A stretch of DNA of 64,000 nucleotides from Rebecca billardiae RCC1528. Lineage: Eukaryota > Haptophyta. The notes under the pieces were generated by a model. That model was not told where the DNA came from. It saw only the letters and a list, made by a program, of their open reading frames with translations, and ran no database searches. Shown here in pieces: positions 29,288-39,972 of this stretch. Position 1 is the first letter of the stretch, and each line of letters begins with the position of its first letter. The position numbers were made by a program, and so were the translations under genes. Where the stretch lies: the NCBI GenBank assembly GCA_965240325.2, contig OZ251232.1, positions 1,426,001-1,490,000 on the forward strand, given 5' to 3'.

Positions 29288-30760
29288 CTTCCCCTGCCGC
29301 TGCGCCGCTCCGCCGCGCTCCGCCGCCGGCCCCAGCGTCGCGCGGCGCACCGCCAGCGTGTCGTCGCGCGCCCACTGCACATCGTAACTGCCCACGCCCT
29401 CGAACCGAAGGCGGAGCGGAGGCGCGGCGCCCTCGTCTGGGACACCGAGCGCGTGCGCCTCGAGTGCCGGCCCCCCGGGCCACGCGATGTCGAGCGCAGC
29501 GCGCGCAGGCGGCGCGGCCTTGCGCACGACCGCCGGCGGCGCGGGCCGCTGCGCTTCGAAGTCCGCCGCGCCGCGGCGGCGCGCGATCTCATCCGCCAGC
29601 GCGGCGCGCACGTGCGCGCACCTTCGCGCATCGGGCTCGTAGGCACGCGCGCTGACGGCCGCTCGCTCCAGCCGCGCGGCCTCCGCGTGCAGCCGCTCCG
29701 CGTCGCGGACCGCGTCGCGCGCGGTCCGCGCGCGCGCCTCGGCGTCGACGCGCGCCGCCTCTGCTGCCTCCGCCGCCGCCTCCGCCTCCGCCCTGCACTT
29801 GGCAGCTGCGTCGTACTGAGCGGCAGCTGCCGCGTCGGCCTCGGCGGCGCGAGCCTCGTCCGCCGCGCGCGCACGCTCGCGCGCGTGCGCGGCTGCCTCG
29901 ACAAGGGACGTGGCGGGCGCGGGCGGAGGCGAGGCGGGCGAAGGCGCGGCGGCGCGCGCGGCAGCGCGCGGCGCGGCGGCGTCGGGCGGCGTCGTGCTGG
30001 CGGGTGCGCCCGCAGCGGCGGCGGGCGGCGGCGTGGTGGTGGGCGCGCGCCGGCGGAGGAGCGCGTCGAGGCGGCGCTCGAGCTCGGCCACGTCGCGCGG
30101 CTCAGCCTCACTCGGATCCTCCGCCGCCGCCGCCGCCGCCTCGCGCGCCTCGCGCCGCCGCCGCGCCGCGTGCAGCGACAGCGCCCTGAGATGCTTCCGC
30201 GGTCCAGACTCGGGCGGCGCGAGCGCGCGCACGAGCGTGCCCGCGCGCGCGAGGGCCTCGTCGAGCGCGGCGTCGGTCGCGGCGTAGATCGCCGCGTAGC
30301 TCGGCCGCGCGAACTCGGCGTGCACGCGGCGCAGCCACGCGAGCGCCGCACGCATCTCATCCGCCGTCGTGGGCGCGTGCGCTGCGCGTGCAAACATGTC
30401 GGCGTGCGCGGCCGCGTGCGCGGCGCAGCTGGGCACGTCGGCTTCGGGCAGCTCGAGCACGGCGCTGCGTGCGCATGCCTCCGCCACCGCCCACGCGAGG
30501 GCCTCGCCCGCCACCGCCGCCGCGCGGTGCACCAGCTCGAGCACGGTGGCGGCCAGAGCATCAATTGGCGGCGCAGCAACCTCCGTGCCATCGCGCGCCC
30601 AGAGCGCGAGCGGCGCGCGCGGAGGCGCGCGACGCGGCGGCGGGGGCGCGGGCGCGGGCGGCCCAAGGCCGAGCTGCCGCGCGCGCGCCACTCCCGCGCG
30701 GAATCCCTCGGCGTACGCGTCGCGCGTCGCCAGGCGGTCGCGCGCCGTGGCGGCGACCAT
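28406..30760 (-). CDS. Large Ala-rich coiled-coil protein with C-terminal fibronectin-III-like segment
   Basis: 784 residues from ATG at 30760; the frame is open upstream but lacks another ATG. I do not recognise a family. The first 230 residues are Ala/Arg-rich helices, followed by Pro/Ala linkers and a long charged coiled coil (roughly residues 300-400, heptads of Ala/Glu/Arg). Then come folded-looking segments (A-L-D-I-A-W-P-G-G; Y-D-V-Q-W-A-R-D-D-T-L) and, near the end, V-P-G-T-A-Y-R-V-R-V-A-A-L-S-P-A-G, which has the shape of an FN3 F-G strand pair. Codon use is like that of the certain genes, and a consistent protein-like frame over 2.3 kb supports coding. No introns were needed. Function unknown; a scaffold role is only a guess. 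Confidence 0.6.
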
Positions 30761-30911
30761 GTTGAATCGGTTCGTCGTCCCCACTCCTCGCCGCCGGCGG
30801 ACGGCGAGTTTGGAGACCACCCTTGGTTTGGACCACGTTTTCCGTTTGAGGGACCTTTCTGACGATAAACATAGTCTTCATAATGATGCTGCGCAGACGC
30901 CTGCGAGACGC

Positions 30912-30984
30912 GCCTCTATAACTCAGTCGGTAGAGTGCAGGATTCATAACCCTGAAGTCGCCCGTTCAAGCCGGGCTGGGGGCA
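30912..30984 (+). tRNA. tRNA-Met (anticodon CAT), elongator type
   Basis: The sequence folds as a cloverleaf: 7-bp acceptor GCCTCTA/TGGGGGC (G-U pairs allowed), D stem ACTC/GAGT, anticodon loop TTCATAA with CAT at 30945-30947, perfect T stem GCCCG/CGGGC with loop TTCAAGC, discriminator A. The last pair of the anticodon stem is an A-C mismatch. No intron. A TTTT stop lies at about 30991. Without the initiator features (it starts with G1-C72 and A-U near the loop) it is most likely the elongator. A mobile-element copy begins 25 bp downstream. Confidence 0.88.
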
Positions 30985-31008
30985 CTGGTTCTTTTGCTAT
31001 TTTATAAT

Positions 31009-31941
31009 AAAACAGCGGGGGCCTGGCGGCCTTGACCCGGTGGGGCTGGTCGAACACAGCGCGTCTAGGACGCGACGGAGAAGCTGGCGTTAGGGCCGGC
31101 AGACCCGACGACGATGGGACGAGTTGGCCGTTCAGCGCTGACTAACGGGATCATCATCCGGTGGCGCGCCGCCGAGTCGCGCGTGCCATTAAGCCAGCGG
31201 CGCGGCAAAGCGCGGCTAACTTCTGCAAGGCCGACCGAGGCGCACGGCGAGGCGCGCGTCGATGCAGTCGTCGCTGCGCACGGCCGCTCGGGCACGACGG
31301 CGCGGCAACGGCACGCACCGCGGATGGCCCACCGGTCTGAAGGTGCGGGGCGAGCGGCGCAGGGCATGACAACCGACTGCACGGCGTAGACTCCTGCAGC
31401 CGTCGCTGAGCACGGCCCGTCGGGCACGACGTGGTACGAGCGGCTCGCGTCGGTGTGCATGTTGTGTTGTGCAGCTCGCGCCGGCAGGCACGCCACCTCC
31501 GCGATGGCGCCGCGAGCCGCGGGCGGCGCGGGTGACGGCTCGAAGGCCGCCCCGTTGATGACGAGCCATGGAGAGTAATGGTCGGGCCGAAGTCGGCGCC
31601 AGTGGGTGGCTTATAGTAGGCTTGTGGTACGAGCTTCTCCATGAGGCCGTTCGTGCACGTCATCTGATGCGGTTGCGGCTGCTTGATCGCCGCCACGTGC
31701 CGCTGGATCTCCGCCAGATCGGCGCAGTTCCTCGCGACGCCGACGATGGCATCTGGCGCTGGGTTCGGCGGAGGCCCGCGGACAGCTGATCCTCACACGT
31801 GTGTGCGAGCGCGAGTGCCGGCAGCGTCGTCGAGCCACGCCGGCTGAGCGCCATTCTGCGTGTTGCGCGCGGCCTTCGCCGCCTGCAGCAGCGCGCTGAG
31901 CTCGTTCGTCATACTAAATCGTGTGTGCCGAGCGCACGCGG
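31009..31941 (-). mobile_element. Element family ATTCTGG, copy B (3' portion)
   Basis: On the minus strand this matches copy A from the region before its M-T-N-E-L-S ORF to the shared 3' end GCTGTTTT (31009-31016 in reverse). Protein segments C-A-D-L-A-E-I-Q-R-H-V-A-A-I-K-Q and L-M-E-K-L-V-P-Q-A-Y-Y-K-P-P are present, split between frames. It is cut at 31941 by the insertion that follows; 31935-31941 is the target duplication. The 5' part of the same host stretch continues at 34341. Confidence 0.7.
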
Positions 31942-32530
31942 TAGGGGGTCCATCAGATTAAATTGATTTTTGATTTCTTTTCTTTTCCTTTTCAGAACTT
32001 GTTCGGCGTGTTTTCGCGATCGGCAGATTCCAAATCCGCGCTCGGCTGGCCCCGGCGCGGGAGCGGAGCTCTGAACGGGGTCGGCGAGGCTGATGGCCCT
32101 CGTCGACGGCCGTCCGCTCGCCGTTGGGCGCGCCCACCTCGGCGCAGGCGCCTCGCCGAGCGGCTGGGCGGCTGCGGACAGGTAGCCATGCTTCGTGTGG
32201 ACCGGGCTCTCGCTGGGAGTCGCTGGCCGGTCGACGCTCGTGCTTCATGATTTGAATCTGCGTGCTCAACGTGTGCTGCCCGCGACCAAGGAGCGCGTCC
32301 TAGGAGCACGTACAGGCGAGCAACGCGGAGACGAACATGCGCAACGCGGTGGGATAGGCATCGGCAACGACTCGACGCTGTCTCCTTCCCCACCCGACGC
32401 TGCCTTCTCGCCCTCGGACGTGCCCGCGACGCCTCTGCTGCAAGGGCCAGCTACCGCCGACCAACTTGCGGACCGCTGTGCCGGGCATGACGAGGTCCAG
32501 GGCGCGGCAGATGATGATGCACGCGTGCCC

Positions 32531-33514
32531 ATGGATGTGTGCGACCCGCCCGAGGTCCCCGCTGGCACCGCCGAGGGGCTCGCCTCCTCCGTGGACGGCC
32601 TCGGCTGTGTGCAACCGTGCAGGCCCGAGCTACGGCCTGACGTCAACGTCAGCGCGCAGCAGCTCGAGGAGACGGCGGTGGCGGCGCGCGCCATCCACGT
32701 GCTGCAGCCCTTGGCCGGTCGGCCCGTGGCCGGCTTTCGCCCGCGGTACGCATCGGTGCTCAACTTCATGCTCCTCGACCTCCTCCGCACGCTCATGGAC
32801 CTCATGCTCGAGAACTTGAAGAAGCACAAGCCGTTGGTCAGAGTGTTCACCCCGGCGTGCGCCCAGACCACGCGCGACGGTGGGACGAAGAAGCCCAATG
32901 CGCTCGCGCTCGTCTGCGCGGATGCGCTCGGCATCTCGGCGCGCCACGACTCGCCGCTGCTGGAGGTGATCGGCATCTGGCTGATGACCGTGCACAGGTG
33001 GTGGAAGGGCAAGAACAAGGACATGGAGCGCATCCTGAGCCGGAAGCAGGGCGCGTCGGCGGCGGAGAGGAAGGCGGAGCTGGATGCCGACGACACGTCG
33101 CTGGGCGCCGGCGACGACAGCTGCCCCTTCCGCGACCTCTACTCGCCCCCCGACGCCGGCGCGCCGCGCGCGTCCGCAGCAGGCCGCGTGCAGGTGCCGC
33201 TGCACGAGCAGCGCGTGACTCCTGCTGAGCACGCGGTCATCTTGGAGCAGCAGGTGCGCCTGACGGAGCAGCAGGTGGAGCTGGACTCGTCGCGCAAGGC
33301 GACCGCGCGCGCCGTCGCCGACGCTGCGCGCGCCAGCTTGCGCGCCGACGCAACCGAGCGCAGCGCGCGGGGGGGCACAGATCGCGCTGCGGCCGAGCGG
33401 GCTGCTATGGCTGCCGACTGCGTCCAGTTCGAGCGCGAGAGGAGAGCGGCGGAGCTCGAGGGCGAGCGCGCGGCGAAGCGCGCGCAGTCCGCCGCAGTAC
33501 CGGTGGACCGGTGA
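32531..33514 (+). CDS. Unrecognised ORF carried by the 2.4-kb transposon
   Basis: 327 codons from ATG at 32531; the frame is open back to about 32195 without an ATG, so an upstream exon is possible. A folded-looking core contains Y-A-S-V-L-N-F-M-L-L-D-L-L-R-T-L-M-D-L-M, then V-C-A-D-A-L-G-I-S-A and W-L-M-T-V-H-R-W-W-K-G-K-N-K. The last 120 residues form a charged coiled coil (E-Q-Q-V-R-L-T-E-Q-Q-V-E-L). I see no DDE/hAT transposase motif and no zinc finger. Its position between TIRs suggests it is the element's own protein, but it may be a remnant or cargo. Confidence 0.5.
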   Translation: MDVCDPPEVPAGTAEGLASSVDGLGCVQPCRPELRPDVNVSAQQLEETAVAARAIHVLQPLAGRPVAGFRPRYASVLNFMLLDLLRTLMDLMLENLKKHKPLVRVFTPACAQTTRDGGTKKPNALALVCADALGISARHDSPLLEVIGIWLMTVHRWWKGKNKDMERILSRKQGASAAERKAELDADDTSLGAGDDSCPFRDLYSPPDAGAPRASAAGRVQVPLHEQRVTPAEHAVILEQQVRLTEQQVELDSSRKATARAVADAARASLRADATERSARGGTDRAAAERAAMAADCVQFERERRAAELEGERAAKRAQSAAVPVDR

Positions 33515-34328
33515 CGGCCTCGCGTGGGCTGGGGTACGACGAACGGCGACGACGCCGGTGACACAGAGCACGGGCACGGAAGTCGCCGAACGGCCGCGGC
33601 AAGCTCTGCGGCGGCGATGACTGCTAGTCTGCGCACGCAAGCGTCGATGGCGGAGGACTCCTTCACGACTATGGGGATGGTGGCATGCTCAGAGGTGCGC
33701 TTGGTAGTGTGCTTCGGCACGCAGCCCGCCGCCCGCATCAGGTCCGTCCGGGCCTGCTGCGGGACGGTTTGACGGTGGCATGAGCCCGCCGTCACTCCGC
33801 GCGGCGGCGCGGCCTATTCGGATGACCCAGCGCACGAATAGTGAACAAGGTACCCCCATATTGACACCACCCTGAATATATATATAAAACCCACCCGCAT
33901 TGTATAATAAACGAGTGGGTAAGTGCATATATACGGGTACATGTCTCTAATTAAGTGGGTAACATGCTCGATCTTGGAGTAGTTTTTCACCGACCTCTAC
34001 GCGCACTCATCGTGCCTACTAAAATTTAGCAAGTCCACCTTAATTTTGTTGGGGCGGGTTGCAACGGTTATGAATAAGTAAGTCCGACGACATACCGTCA
34101 TTTAGCCGCCATAACAAGTCGTCGACGTTTGGCTGAATCTGTATGTGACACAGTGGCGCAGCTGGCGTGCGCGCACGACCGCGCGACGACGCGCGGAGTC
34201 GGTTTTGGGTGCTTCTGACGGCTGGGCTGGGTTCCAGGACATATTTGTGGGTGCCTCCGCAAGCGCCACGCTCGTCAGACACCTAAATCGCATGGTTGTC
34301 GAAAATCACAATTCAGTGGGCTGCTGTC
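33515..34328. other. Right part of the 2.4-kb transposon, non-coding
   Basis: Contains an AT-rich stretch with TATATATATA (about 33879-33888) and repeats of GAGTGGGTAA/AGTGGGTAAC near 33913 and 33953. No ORF supported. Confidence 0.4.
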
Positions 34329-34340
34329 ATGGACCCCCTA

Positions 34341-34612
34341 CACGCGGCGATCTGCGTGTCGCGCGCGGCCTTATTCGCCTCCTGCAGCAGCGCGCGCTCG
34401 TCCGTCATACTCAATCGTGTGTGCCGAGAGCACGCGGCGCGGCGGCGAAAGCACTCGTGCGTCGCGCGGTTCCTCGACTTGGGGAGCGGATGGTCGTAGA
34501 AAAGCGTCAACAAATAGGTGGGAATCGCAACGACATCCCTATGGCGCACGCTCAAAAAGGTAACGACATGCGTTCTCGATTCCCGAGCAGGCGTGCCTAA
34601 TCAAAAAACGTT
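34341..34612 (-). mobile_element. Element family ATTCTGG, copy C (5' portion of the interrupted host)
   Basis: On the minus strand it matches copy A from TTGATTAGGCACGCC to the start of the ORF (M-T-D-E-R-A-L-L-Q-E-A-N-K-A-A-R-D-T-Q-I). The first roughly 140 bp of the element are missing. About 80 bp at its inner end are also present at the start of copy B, so the host carried a partial tandem duplication before the insertion. Confidence 0.65.
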
Positions 34613-34630
34613 TATATTGCGGCCTCATTA

Positions 34631-36108
34631 TTCTGGTGAACACAGCTTTAAACAATTTTAATTCGTGAGAAAGCCCTGGGAGACCCAGCTCCGACCCCCT
34701 TTAATTGGGTGTGACGTACTGCTGGGGAAAGTAATACCGGAGTAGGAATACGAACAATGGGGCCTCAAACGTTTTATGATTAGGCACGCCTCGGGAATCG
34801 AGAACGCACTTGGTTAATTTTTGCGCCAATTAGGGCCCGCCTCGGGAATCGAAGCGCATGTGGTTAATTTTTGCGCGCGCCGCATAGAGATGTCGTTGCG
34901 ATTCCCACAAATCTGGCGGCGATCTTAGCGGTACCCCCTTACCCAGTTCATACCGCCTATACAATACGGTAACGGTACGGAAAGCGCCTGCCGCGACGCC
35001 GTGGTCGGGACGGGCACATCGTGAGTCGTGACTCCGCCGTCGGCCCGACATCGCCACGTCGGCTGACGATGTCGTGCACGAGCTGGATTCGTTCGTGGTC
35101 TACGCGGCGTGTGTCGTGCAGATGCGGAGGCGGAGCGCGGCGGCGTGCGCGCAATTCGCCAACGTGCGTGCAGCCCTGGCCATTCTCATCCGCCGGTACC
35201 GCGGCGAGGGCGACGCGGGCGGCGCGCGCATGTCGAACGCGCTGTCCAAACACGTCGCGCGCTGGGACGCGCGCGTCGCCGGGCTGCGCGCGCTGGAACT
35301 GCGCGGCGAGCCGTTTGTGGACCTGGCGCGCCTCGCCGTGCACCCGCACGAGGCCACGCGCCCCGGCGCGCGCGCGCCCGCGGCCTCGCACCCAAACTGC
35401 GAGACGCCGGCAGCGCTCGACGCGTGCCTCGCGCAGCTGCGCGCGCGGCTGGCGAGCACGCTGAACGGCGTGGACGAGGCGCGCAACGCGGAGCGCCGCG
35501 AGGGTCACGCCGCGCGTCGAGCCGCCCCGCGCGCGGCGCGCGAGGCCGCCGCGACCGACGCGGTCGCGCGCCATCTGGGCGTCCGGCAGCAGCAGCGCGC
35601 ACGACGTGCGGAAAACCCCACGGAGCTGCAGTTGCTGCACGACTACCACGCGTCGATGGCCGACGCGCGCACGCACGGCGTGATCGGTGCGTGCCGTTGC
35701 CGTGCCGCCGTGCCCGAGCGGCCGTGCGCAGCGACGACTGCATCGACGCGCGCCTCGCTGGCGCCTCGGTGGGCCTTGCAGACGCCTGGCTAACGGCTAA
35801 ATCGCACGCGCGACGCGCGAAGACGCGGCAGCCCGGATGATACCGTTAGTCAGCGCTGAACGGCCAACTCGTCCCATCGTCGTCGGGTCTGCCGGCCCTG
35901 GCAAGCTTTCCGTCGCGTCCTAGACGCGCTGTGTTCGACCAGCCCCACCGGGAAAAGGCCGCTAGGCCCCCGCTGTTTTCCTATTCGTTCCTACTCAGGT
36001 ATTACTTTGGACAGCAGTACGTCACAACCAATTAAAGGGGGTCGGAGCTGGGTCTCCCCTCAAGGCTTTGTCACGAATTAAAATTGTTTAAAGCTGTGTT
36101 CACCAGAA
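34631..36108 (+). mobile_element. Element family ATTCTGG, copy D, with inverted ends of about 125 bp
   Basis: Left end TTCTGGTGAACACAGC at 34631; the right 125 bp (to 36108) are its reverse complement with few changes. TA lies on both sides (34629-34630, 36109-36110), which would suit a TA-target element but is only two bases. The shared internal 3' end GCTGTTTT falls at 35972-35979, directly before the inverted end. The interior differs from copies A-C and encodes the ORF at 35074-35793. Confidence 0.75.
35074..35793 (+). CDS. Unrecognised ORF inside copy D
   Basis: 239 codons from a GTG; the first in-frame ATG is at 35119, so the true start is uncertain. The product is Ala/Arg-rich and helical, with Q-F-A-N-V-R-A-A-L-A-I-L-I-R-R-Y, then S-K-H-V-A-R-W-D-A-R-V-A-G-L-R-A-L-E-L and F-V-D-L-A-R-L. 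A second, truncated copy lies at 41869-42281 and a decayed one at 1070-1560 on the minus strand; recurrence in three places supports a real protein family of mobile DNA. The C-terminal 35 codons overlap the segment shared with copies A, B and F. Confidence 0.5.
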   Translation: MHELDSFVVYAACVVQMRRRSAAACAQFANVRAALAILIRRYRGEGDAGGARMSNALSKHVARWDARVAGLRALELRGEPFVDLARLAVHPHEATRPGARAPAASHPNCETPAALDACLAQLRARLASTLNGVDEARNAERREGHAARRAAPRAAREAAATDAVARHLGVRQQQRARRAENPTELQLLHDYHASMADARTHGVIGACRCRAAVPERPCAATTASTRASLAPRWALQTPG

Positions 36109-36610
36109 TAGCACATGTGTTTCGGATTCTTCGTCGCAGTCGCAGCCGACGACGAAGCGCCGTGGGCGCGACGAAGAGTCGCACGCTGTCGGCGCGCAAG
36201 CGCTCCACGTAACCCACAGCGTCTGAGTCCCTCGCCCGCAGTGAGTGCGCCACGGTCCCGAAACGGGGTTGTGACCGCACACCGCGTCCGACACTGCTGT
36301 GTCTGCCGATACGGACTAAATTCCGGATTATTAATATTCGACGATCCGATGCTCACTCATTGTAACTACTAACTAGCTAGTAACTACAGTTTGTTACAAA
36401 CTAAGAGACGCACTAATCGGCGCACTGTTTCGACATCGAGGATCTCACACCACCACTGCTGAGACTGCAAGCTTCGACGCGGACCAGTAGTAGTAACACG
36501 ACAGACAATCGTCGTCAATCTCAATCTGTCTGAGCAGGCTGTGTTGTCCGTCCGCGTGCGAGTTTGATAAATCGATCCGACTAAGCTATACTGATTAAGT
36601 ACGCGTCGTC
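36109..36610. other. Intergenic between mobile elements
   Basis: Contains a weak, divergent copy of the CAGTTTGTTAC...GAGACGCAC repeat at 36387-36415. No gene seen. Confidence 0.4.
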
Positions 36611-39600
36611 GTCTTAACCCCTATTGTGGAACGATTTTCGCGTTTTCCGCCCCTAGGGCGAGGTAGTGCTGCGGCTCGGCGAGCGAACTTAAGGTGTCAG
36701 GTACTGCTGGCCATGGGTCCTACCGAAGGGACAATTATAAATACACCTCTGAGGGTGCGACTGAGCGACGCGGAAGGCTCGCCCGCGCGCCCGCGCGCGC
36801 GCGCGCGCGCGCGCGGGGCGGGGTGTCAGTCAGCGTCGACGGGTCGACTGACTCCTATAGTATCATTGAGTAATATTGTGGAACTTCGATTTCGGTTCCT
36901 CGCTCAGGACGGTGCCACTGCTGGCTCCTAAGTGTTCGCAGTCGCGGCCTGCTGGCGCTCGCCGGCGCGCTGGTGGTTCGGGTGCCTGAGTGGGCAGTGG
37001 GCACCCGCCCTCTGACCCCGCAGCCGCCGGGGGGCACGTCTTGCCCGCGCGAACCGCGGCGAACCCTCTCCACGATGAGTGATGCGGTCGACGAGCGTGT
37101 CCGTCATCGACGCTCGCTCGCCTTCGCGTGGCGCCTGAGCCGCCGCCGACACCACCGCTTCCAGGGCGTGCTGGATGGAGAGCGTCGAGTCACTCGAGAA
37201 GGGCGCGCCGCTACGTGGGACGAGAAGCGCCGCATCGATGCAGACCTGCCGCGTGGCGGCGGCGCGAAGCCGATTAGCGCTATCTCCACGACCTGGTCGC
37301 GGTGTGCATCTGCTCGACCGTCACAGCCGCTCAGCCGCGGCTTCAGCCCCAGCGGCCTCGAGGGGCTGGTCGGGTCCTTCACCATCCGACAGAGCGTGGC
37401 CCGTTGTCACGGCATATGAGCCGAAATCGGCGACAGCTGTGGCCTGTGCCCTCACGCCAGCTCCCCGGCCCCGCTCTACCGACACAGTCCCTGATGGCTG
37501 CAACTGCATCCGGCGGGTCATACATACGTAGTCCACTCGTGCGCAGCCGCTTCTGTGCGGCGCGGCTCTCGCGCGGTCGGCAGGCGATGAAGCTGCTTTG
37601 CGGGGTTGGGCGTCGCCTGACGCCTGACGGCCCGGCACCTTCGGCTACGCGTTCCGATCTATATATATATATATTTCAGATTCATCATCGCCATCACCAG
37701 TCAGCTCGCGCCGCCGCACCGCGCCCCCCGCCGCGGCGGGGCGTCCTCGACCCTCCATTCTATTTCTCCAACCCAGGAGGCAGGAATCACATCAGCCACG
37801 TATTGACATGCTCGGACCTGACCCACCCTGCCCGCTGCAGAACAGTGTCCGACAACAGCAGCATCATAGTTACTTGCTGGCACTTATTACAATGGACCTG
37901 GCATTTATATGCGCTGGAATCCGACTTCCAAAAAAAAAGGCCCGCCATTCTTCGTGTCACTCGCGCTCCATCGATCCACGAGCGAGCCGAGCGGCAGCGG
38001 CAAGCCGGCTTGATTCCCTGCCCGGGCTGCTTTCGGGGAGCTCCCAAAAATAGTATAAAAAAACGGTGCCCTGGCAGGCGGGGGGTCGGCGGGCCGTGCC
38101 AGTGCTGTCGCAATGTTTCCTCTGGGGGTTCGCGTCTTTCCACAGCATTCGCTCGTGGCCGTGGGTGACGGGCAGTCGGACCAGTGACACCTGTGAAGTT
38201 CTCCCACGTGCGGTGACACGACTGACACGCGTCCGTGCGCATCAGCGAGGCGGCCCACACCCACGAGGGAATGTGCAGCACGCGGGGCGGGGCGGGTAGC
38301 CCGTTGCTCCGCGCGAGCGCGGGTACGCGCTGTATGTGCCGCATCTCGACCGCGATGGCGTAATCGAGCGCCTCGCCGCCGACGAAGCCGCCAGAGTAGA
38401 TCTAGATCGTGTGCATGTCCTCCTGCCGCCAGCCGAGAGCGGTCGTCGCGAGGACGCTTGCCGATGTCCGCTCCGGGCATGATGGGCTCGGCGAGGTCGC
38501 GTTGACATTGTACACGGCCGCCACGCTGAGCACGAGCGCGTTGACGTTCACGCGGTCGTCGCTCTTCGCCTCTTCGACAGGTCTGGCGCCCGCGTGTTCG
38601 GCAGCACGAGGAGCTGTTGGTTGTGCGCGCGCGCGCGCACAGCGAAAGCGTGTGCCACTCGCGATTGAGAGTGGGCACGAGCTGCTCACGCAGGAACACG
38701 AATTGCAGCGCATCCTTCACCGGCGTGCCGACGTCCGCCTCGTCCCGCTGCGCCTGCGCCATGGACGAGGATGGCGCGATGTTGCATGCTCGACGATTCA
38801 TCTCTCTGCGGATGGCATCACGGGCTTGTCTGTGTCGCGCTGCGGCGAGGGTCGCCAACTCGCGAAGACTCGGTTGCTGCCACGGCGACAGACCCGGGAG
38901 GTGCGTCCGCTGCGCGTCGTACGCCGTTGGCGCTGCGCTTCCGTCGCATTGGTCACCGTCGACGCCATGCAGGCTGGACGTGGGCTTCGGCCAGAGGGAC
39001 CGGACCGCGAGCGACAGTCCGGTGCGCGGATTCCGGCGATCGAGTTCAGAAGGCCGGCGGCCGCGCCAAAATCTTGCGTCGGCGCGTCGCGTGCGATGGC
39101 GCTTCCCGCCCGCGAGACACCTCGTGATGAGGGCCTTTCCGCACCGAGCCCGACGCGCGGCGGTGGATCGCGCGAGGTGGTTGTCGTGCGCAGCGCTTGC
39201 TACTATGGCCCGTGCGAGCGCTCGACGTGCAAGTCGGGCGAGGACCGCCCCAGGTCGCACGATCGTGTCGACGCGCCGAGCGTACCTCCAAACGGGTCGA
39301 CTTTGGCCCCCGTTCGACCTGCACGCGAGACGACGAGGGCAGCAATCGCGAATCGGGCGAAAGCACGTCTCGGGAATCCTCGCACGCTGTCCACGCCGGC
39401 GTTGGATCTGGCGCGCGGCGCCCACGCGCTCCGCGCCATCCGGGAACCCTTTTTCGGCCGAGCGTCCCCAGTGGTCAGGAGCTGTGAGGAGGGCGCCCGG
39501 TACGGGGTAGTCGAGCGAAGCGATTTTCTTTTCTTGGCAAGGTGATTTTCTTTTCTTTTCTTTTCTTATCTTTTCCCCGGGCACTACAAGGGGCGGACCT

Positions 39601-39972
39601 ACGGTACGGCCCGGCCCGCCATGCGCCCTCCCGGCCGACTAGCTTCGGCCCGGTACGACTGGAGCCGAAAACCATTTATATATATATTCACTACATAATT
39701 TCACACCATAAGATTCTCAGGCCCTGACTCCAGCAAACTACGATCGGCTGCGGACGGCGCTGGGGCGGGGCTATGGCGACGTTCTTGCCGGCTCGTTGGA
39801 CGCGCCTTGGCCCGAGGCGCACACGGTCACGGCGGTCAGCCGCCGATCTCATCGCCTCCGCGAGCCGGACTCCGCGACATCTGACGCGAGCTCTAAGCTA
39901 CTCTCAGAGGAAAAACCGTGGCGCCCGGTTCCACAATAGGGGTCCGTTCCATGCAATGATAGGGGTTAAGAC
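36611..39972. mobile_element. Possible 3.4-kb element with short inverted ends GTCTTAACCCCTAT
   Basis: GTCTTAACCCCTAT at 36611 recurs in reverse at 39959-39972, and next to each is a CCCCTATTGTGGAAC block, also inverted (36619 region and 39928-39943). No target duplication is visible. A long decayed ORF lies inside on the minus strand. A run of (CG) at 36786-36815 and TATATATATATA at 37662-37674 are also inside. Confidence 0.4.
37787..39400 (-). pseudogene. Decayed long ORF, unrecognised
   Basis: One minus frame is open from about 39580 to 37905, but protein-like sequence (for example D-A-L-Q-F-V-F-L-R-E-Q-L-V-P-T-L and L-N-R-E-W-H) stops at a GCGCGCGC run at about 38628-38640. Beyond it a different frame carries the protein-like text (V-N-V-N-A-L-V-L-S-V-A-A-V-Y-N-V-N; then D-Y-A-I-A-V-E-M-R-H-I-Q-R-V-P), interrupted by a TAG at 38402-38404. 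So there is one frameshift at a dinucleotide run and one premature stop. I know no family for it. Its position between inverted ends suggests a mobile-element gene. Confidence 0.45.

Larger units (their letters stand above)
31942..34340. mobile_element. 2.4-kb DNA transposon, 12-bp TIR TAGGGGGTCCAT, 7-bp target duplication
   Basis: Begins TAGGGGGTCCAT at 31942 and ends with its exact reverse complement at 34340. CACGCGG lies directly outside both ends (31935-31941 and 34341-34347). Both flanks belong to the ATTCTGG element family in the same orientation. The TIR start TAGGGG resembles hAT elements, which usually make 8-bp duplications, so the superfamily is open. It carries one long ORF (32531-33514). 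Confidence 0.85.

Noticed and set aside
32195-32530. GTG start at 32195 for the transposon ORF
   Set aside because: Eukaryotic initiation at GTG is unlikely; the first in-frame ATG is at 32531, and the upstream part has weaker protein character.
38260-38300. C-x-x-C-H in the decayed ORF near 38230-38260 as a cytochrome c haem site
   Set aside because: A single short motif in a broken, unrecognised frame; expected by chance in Cys/His-containing text.
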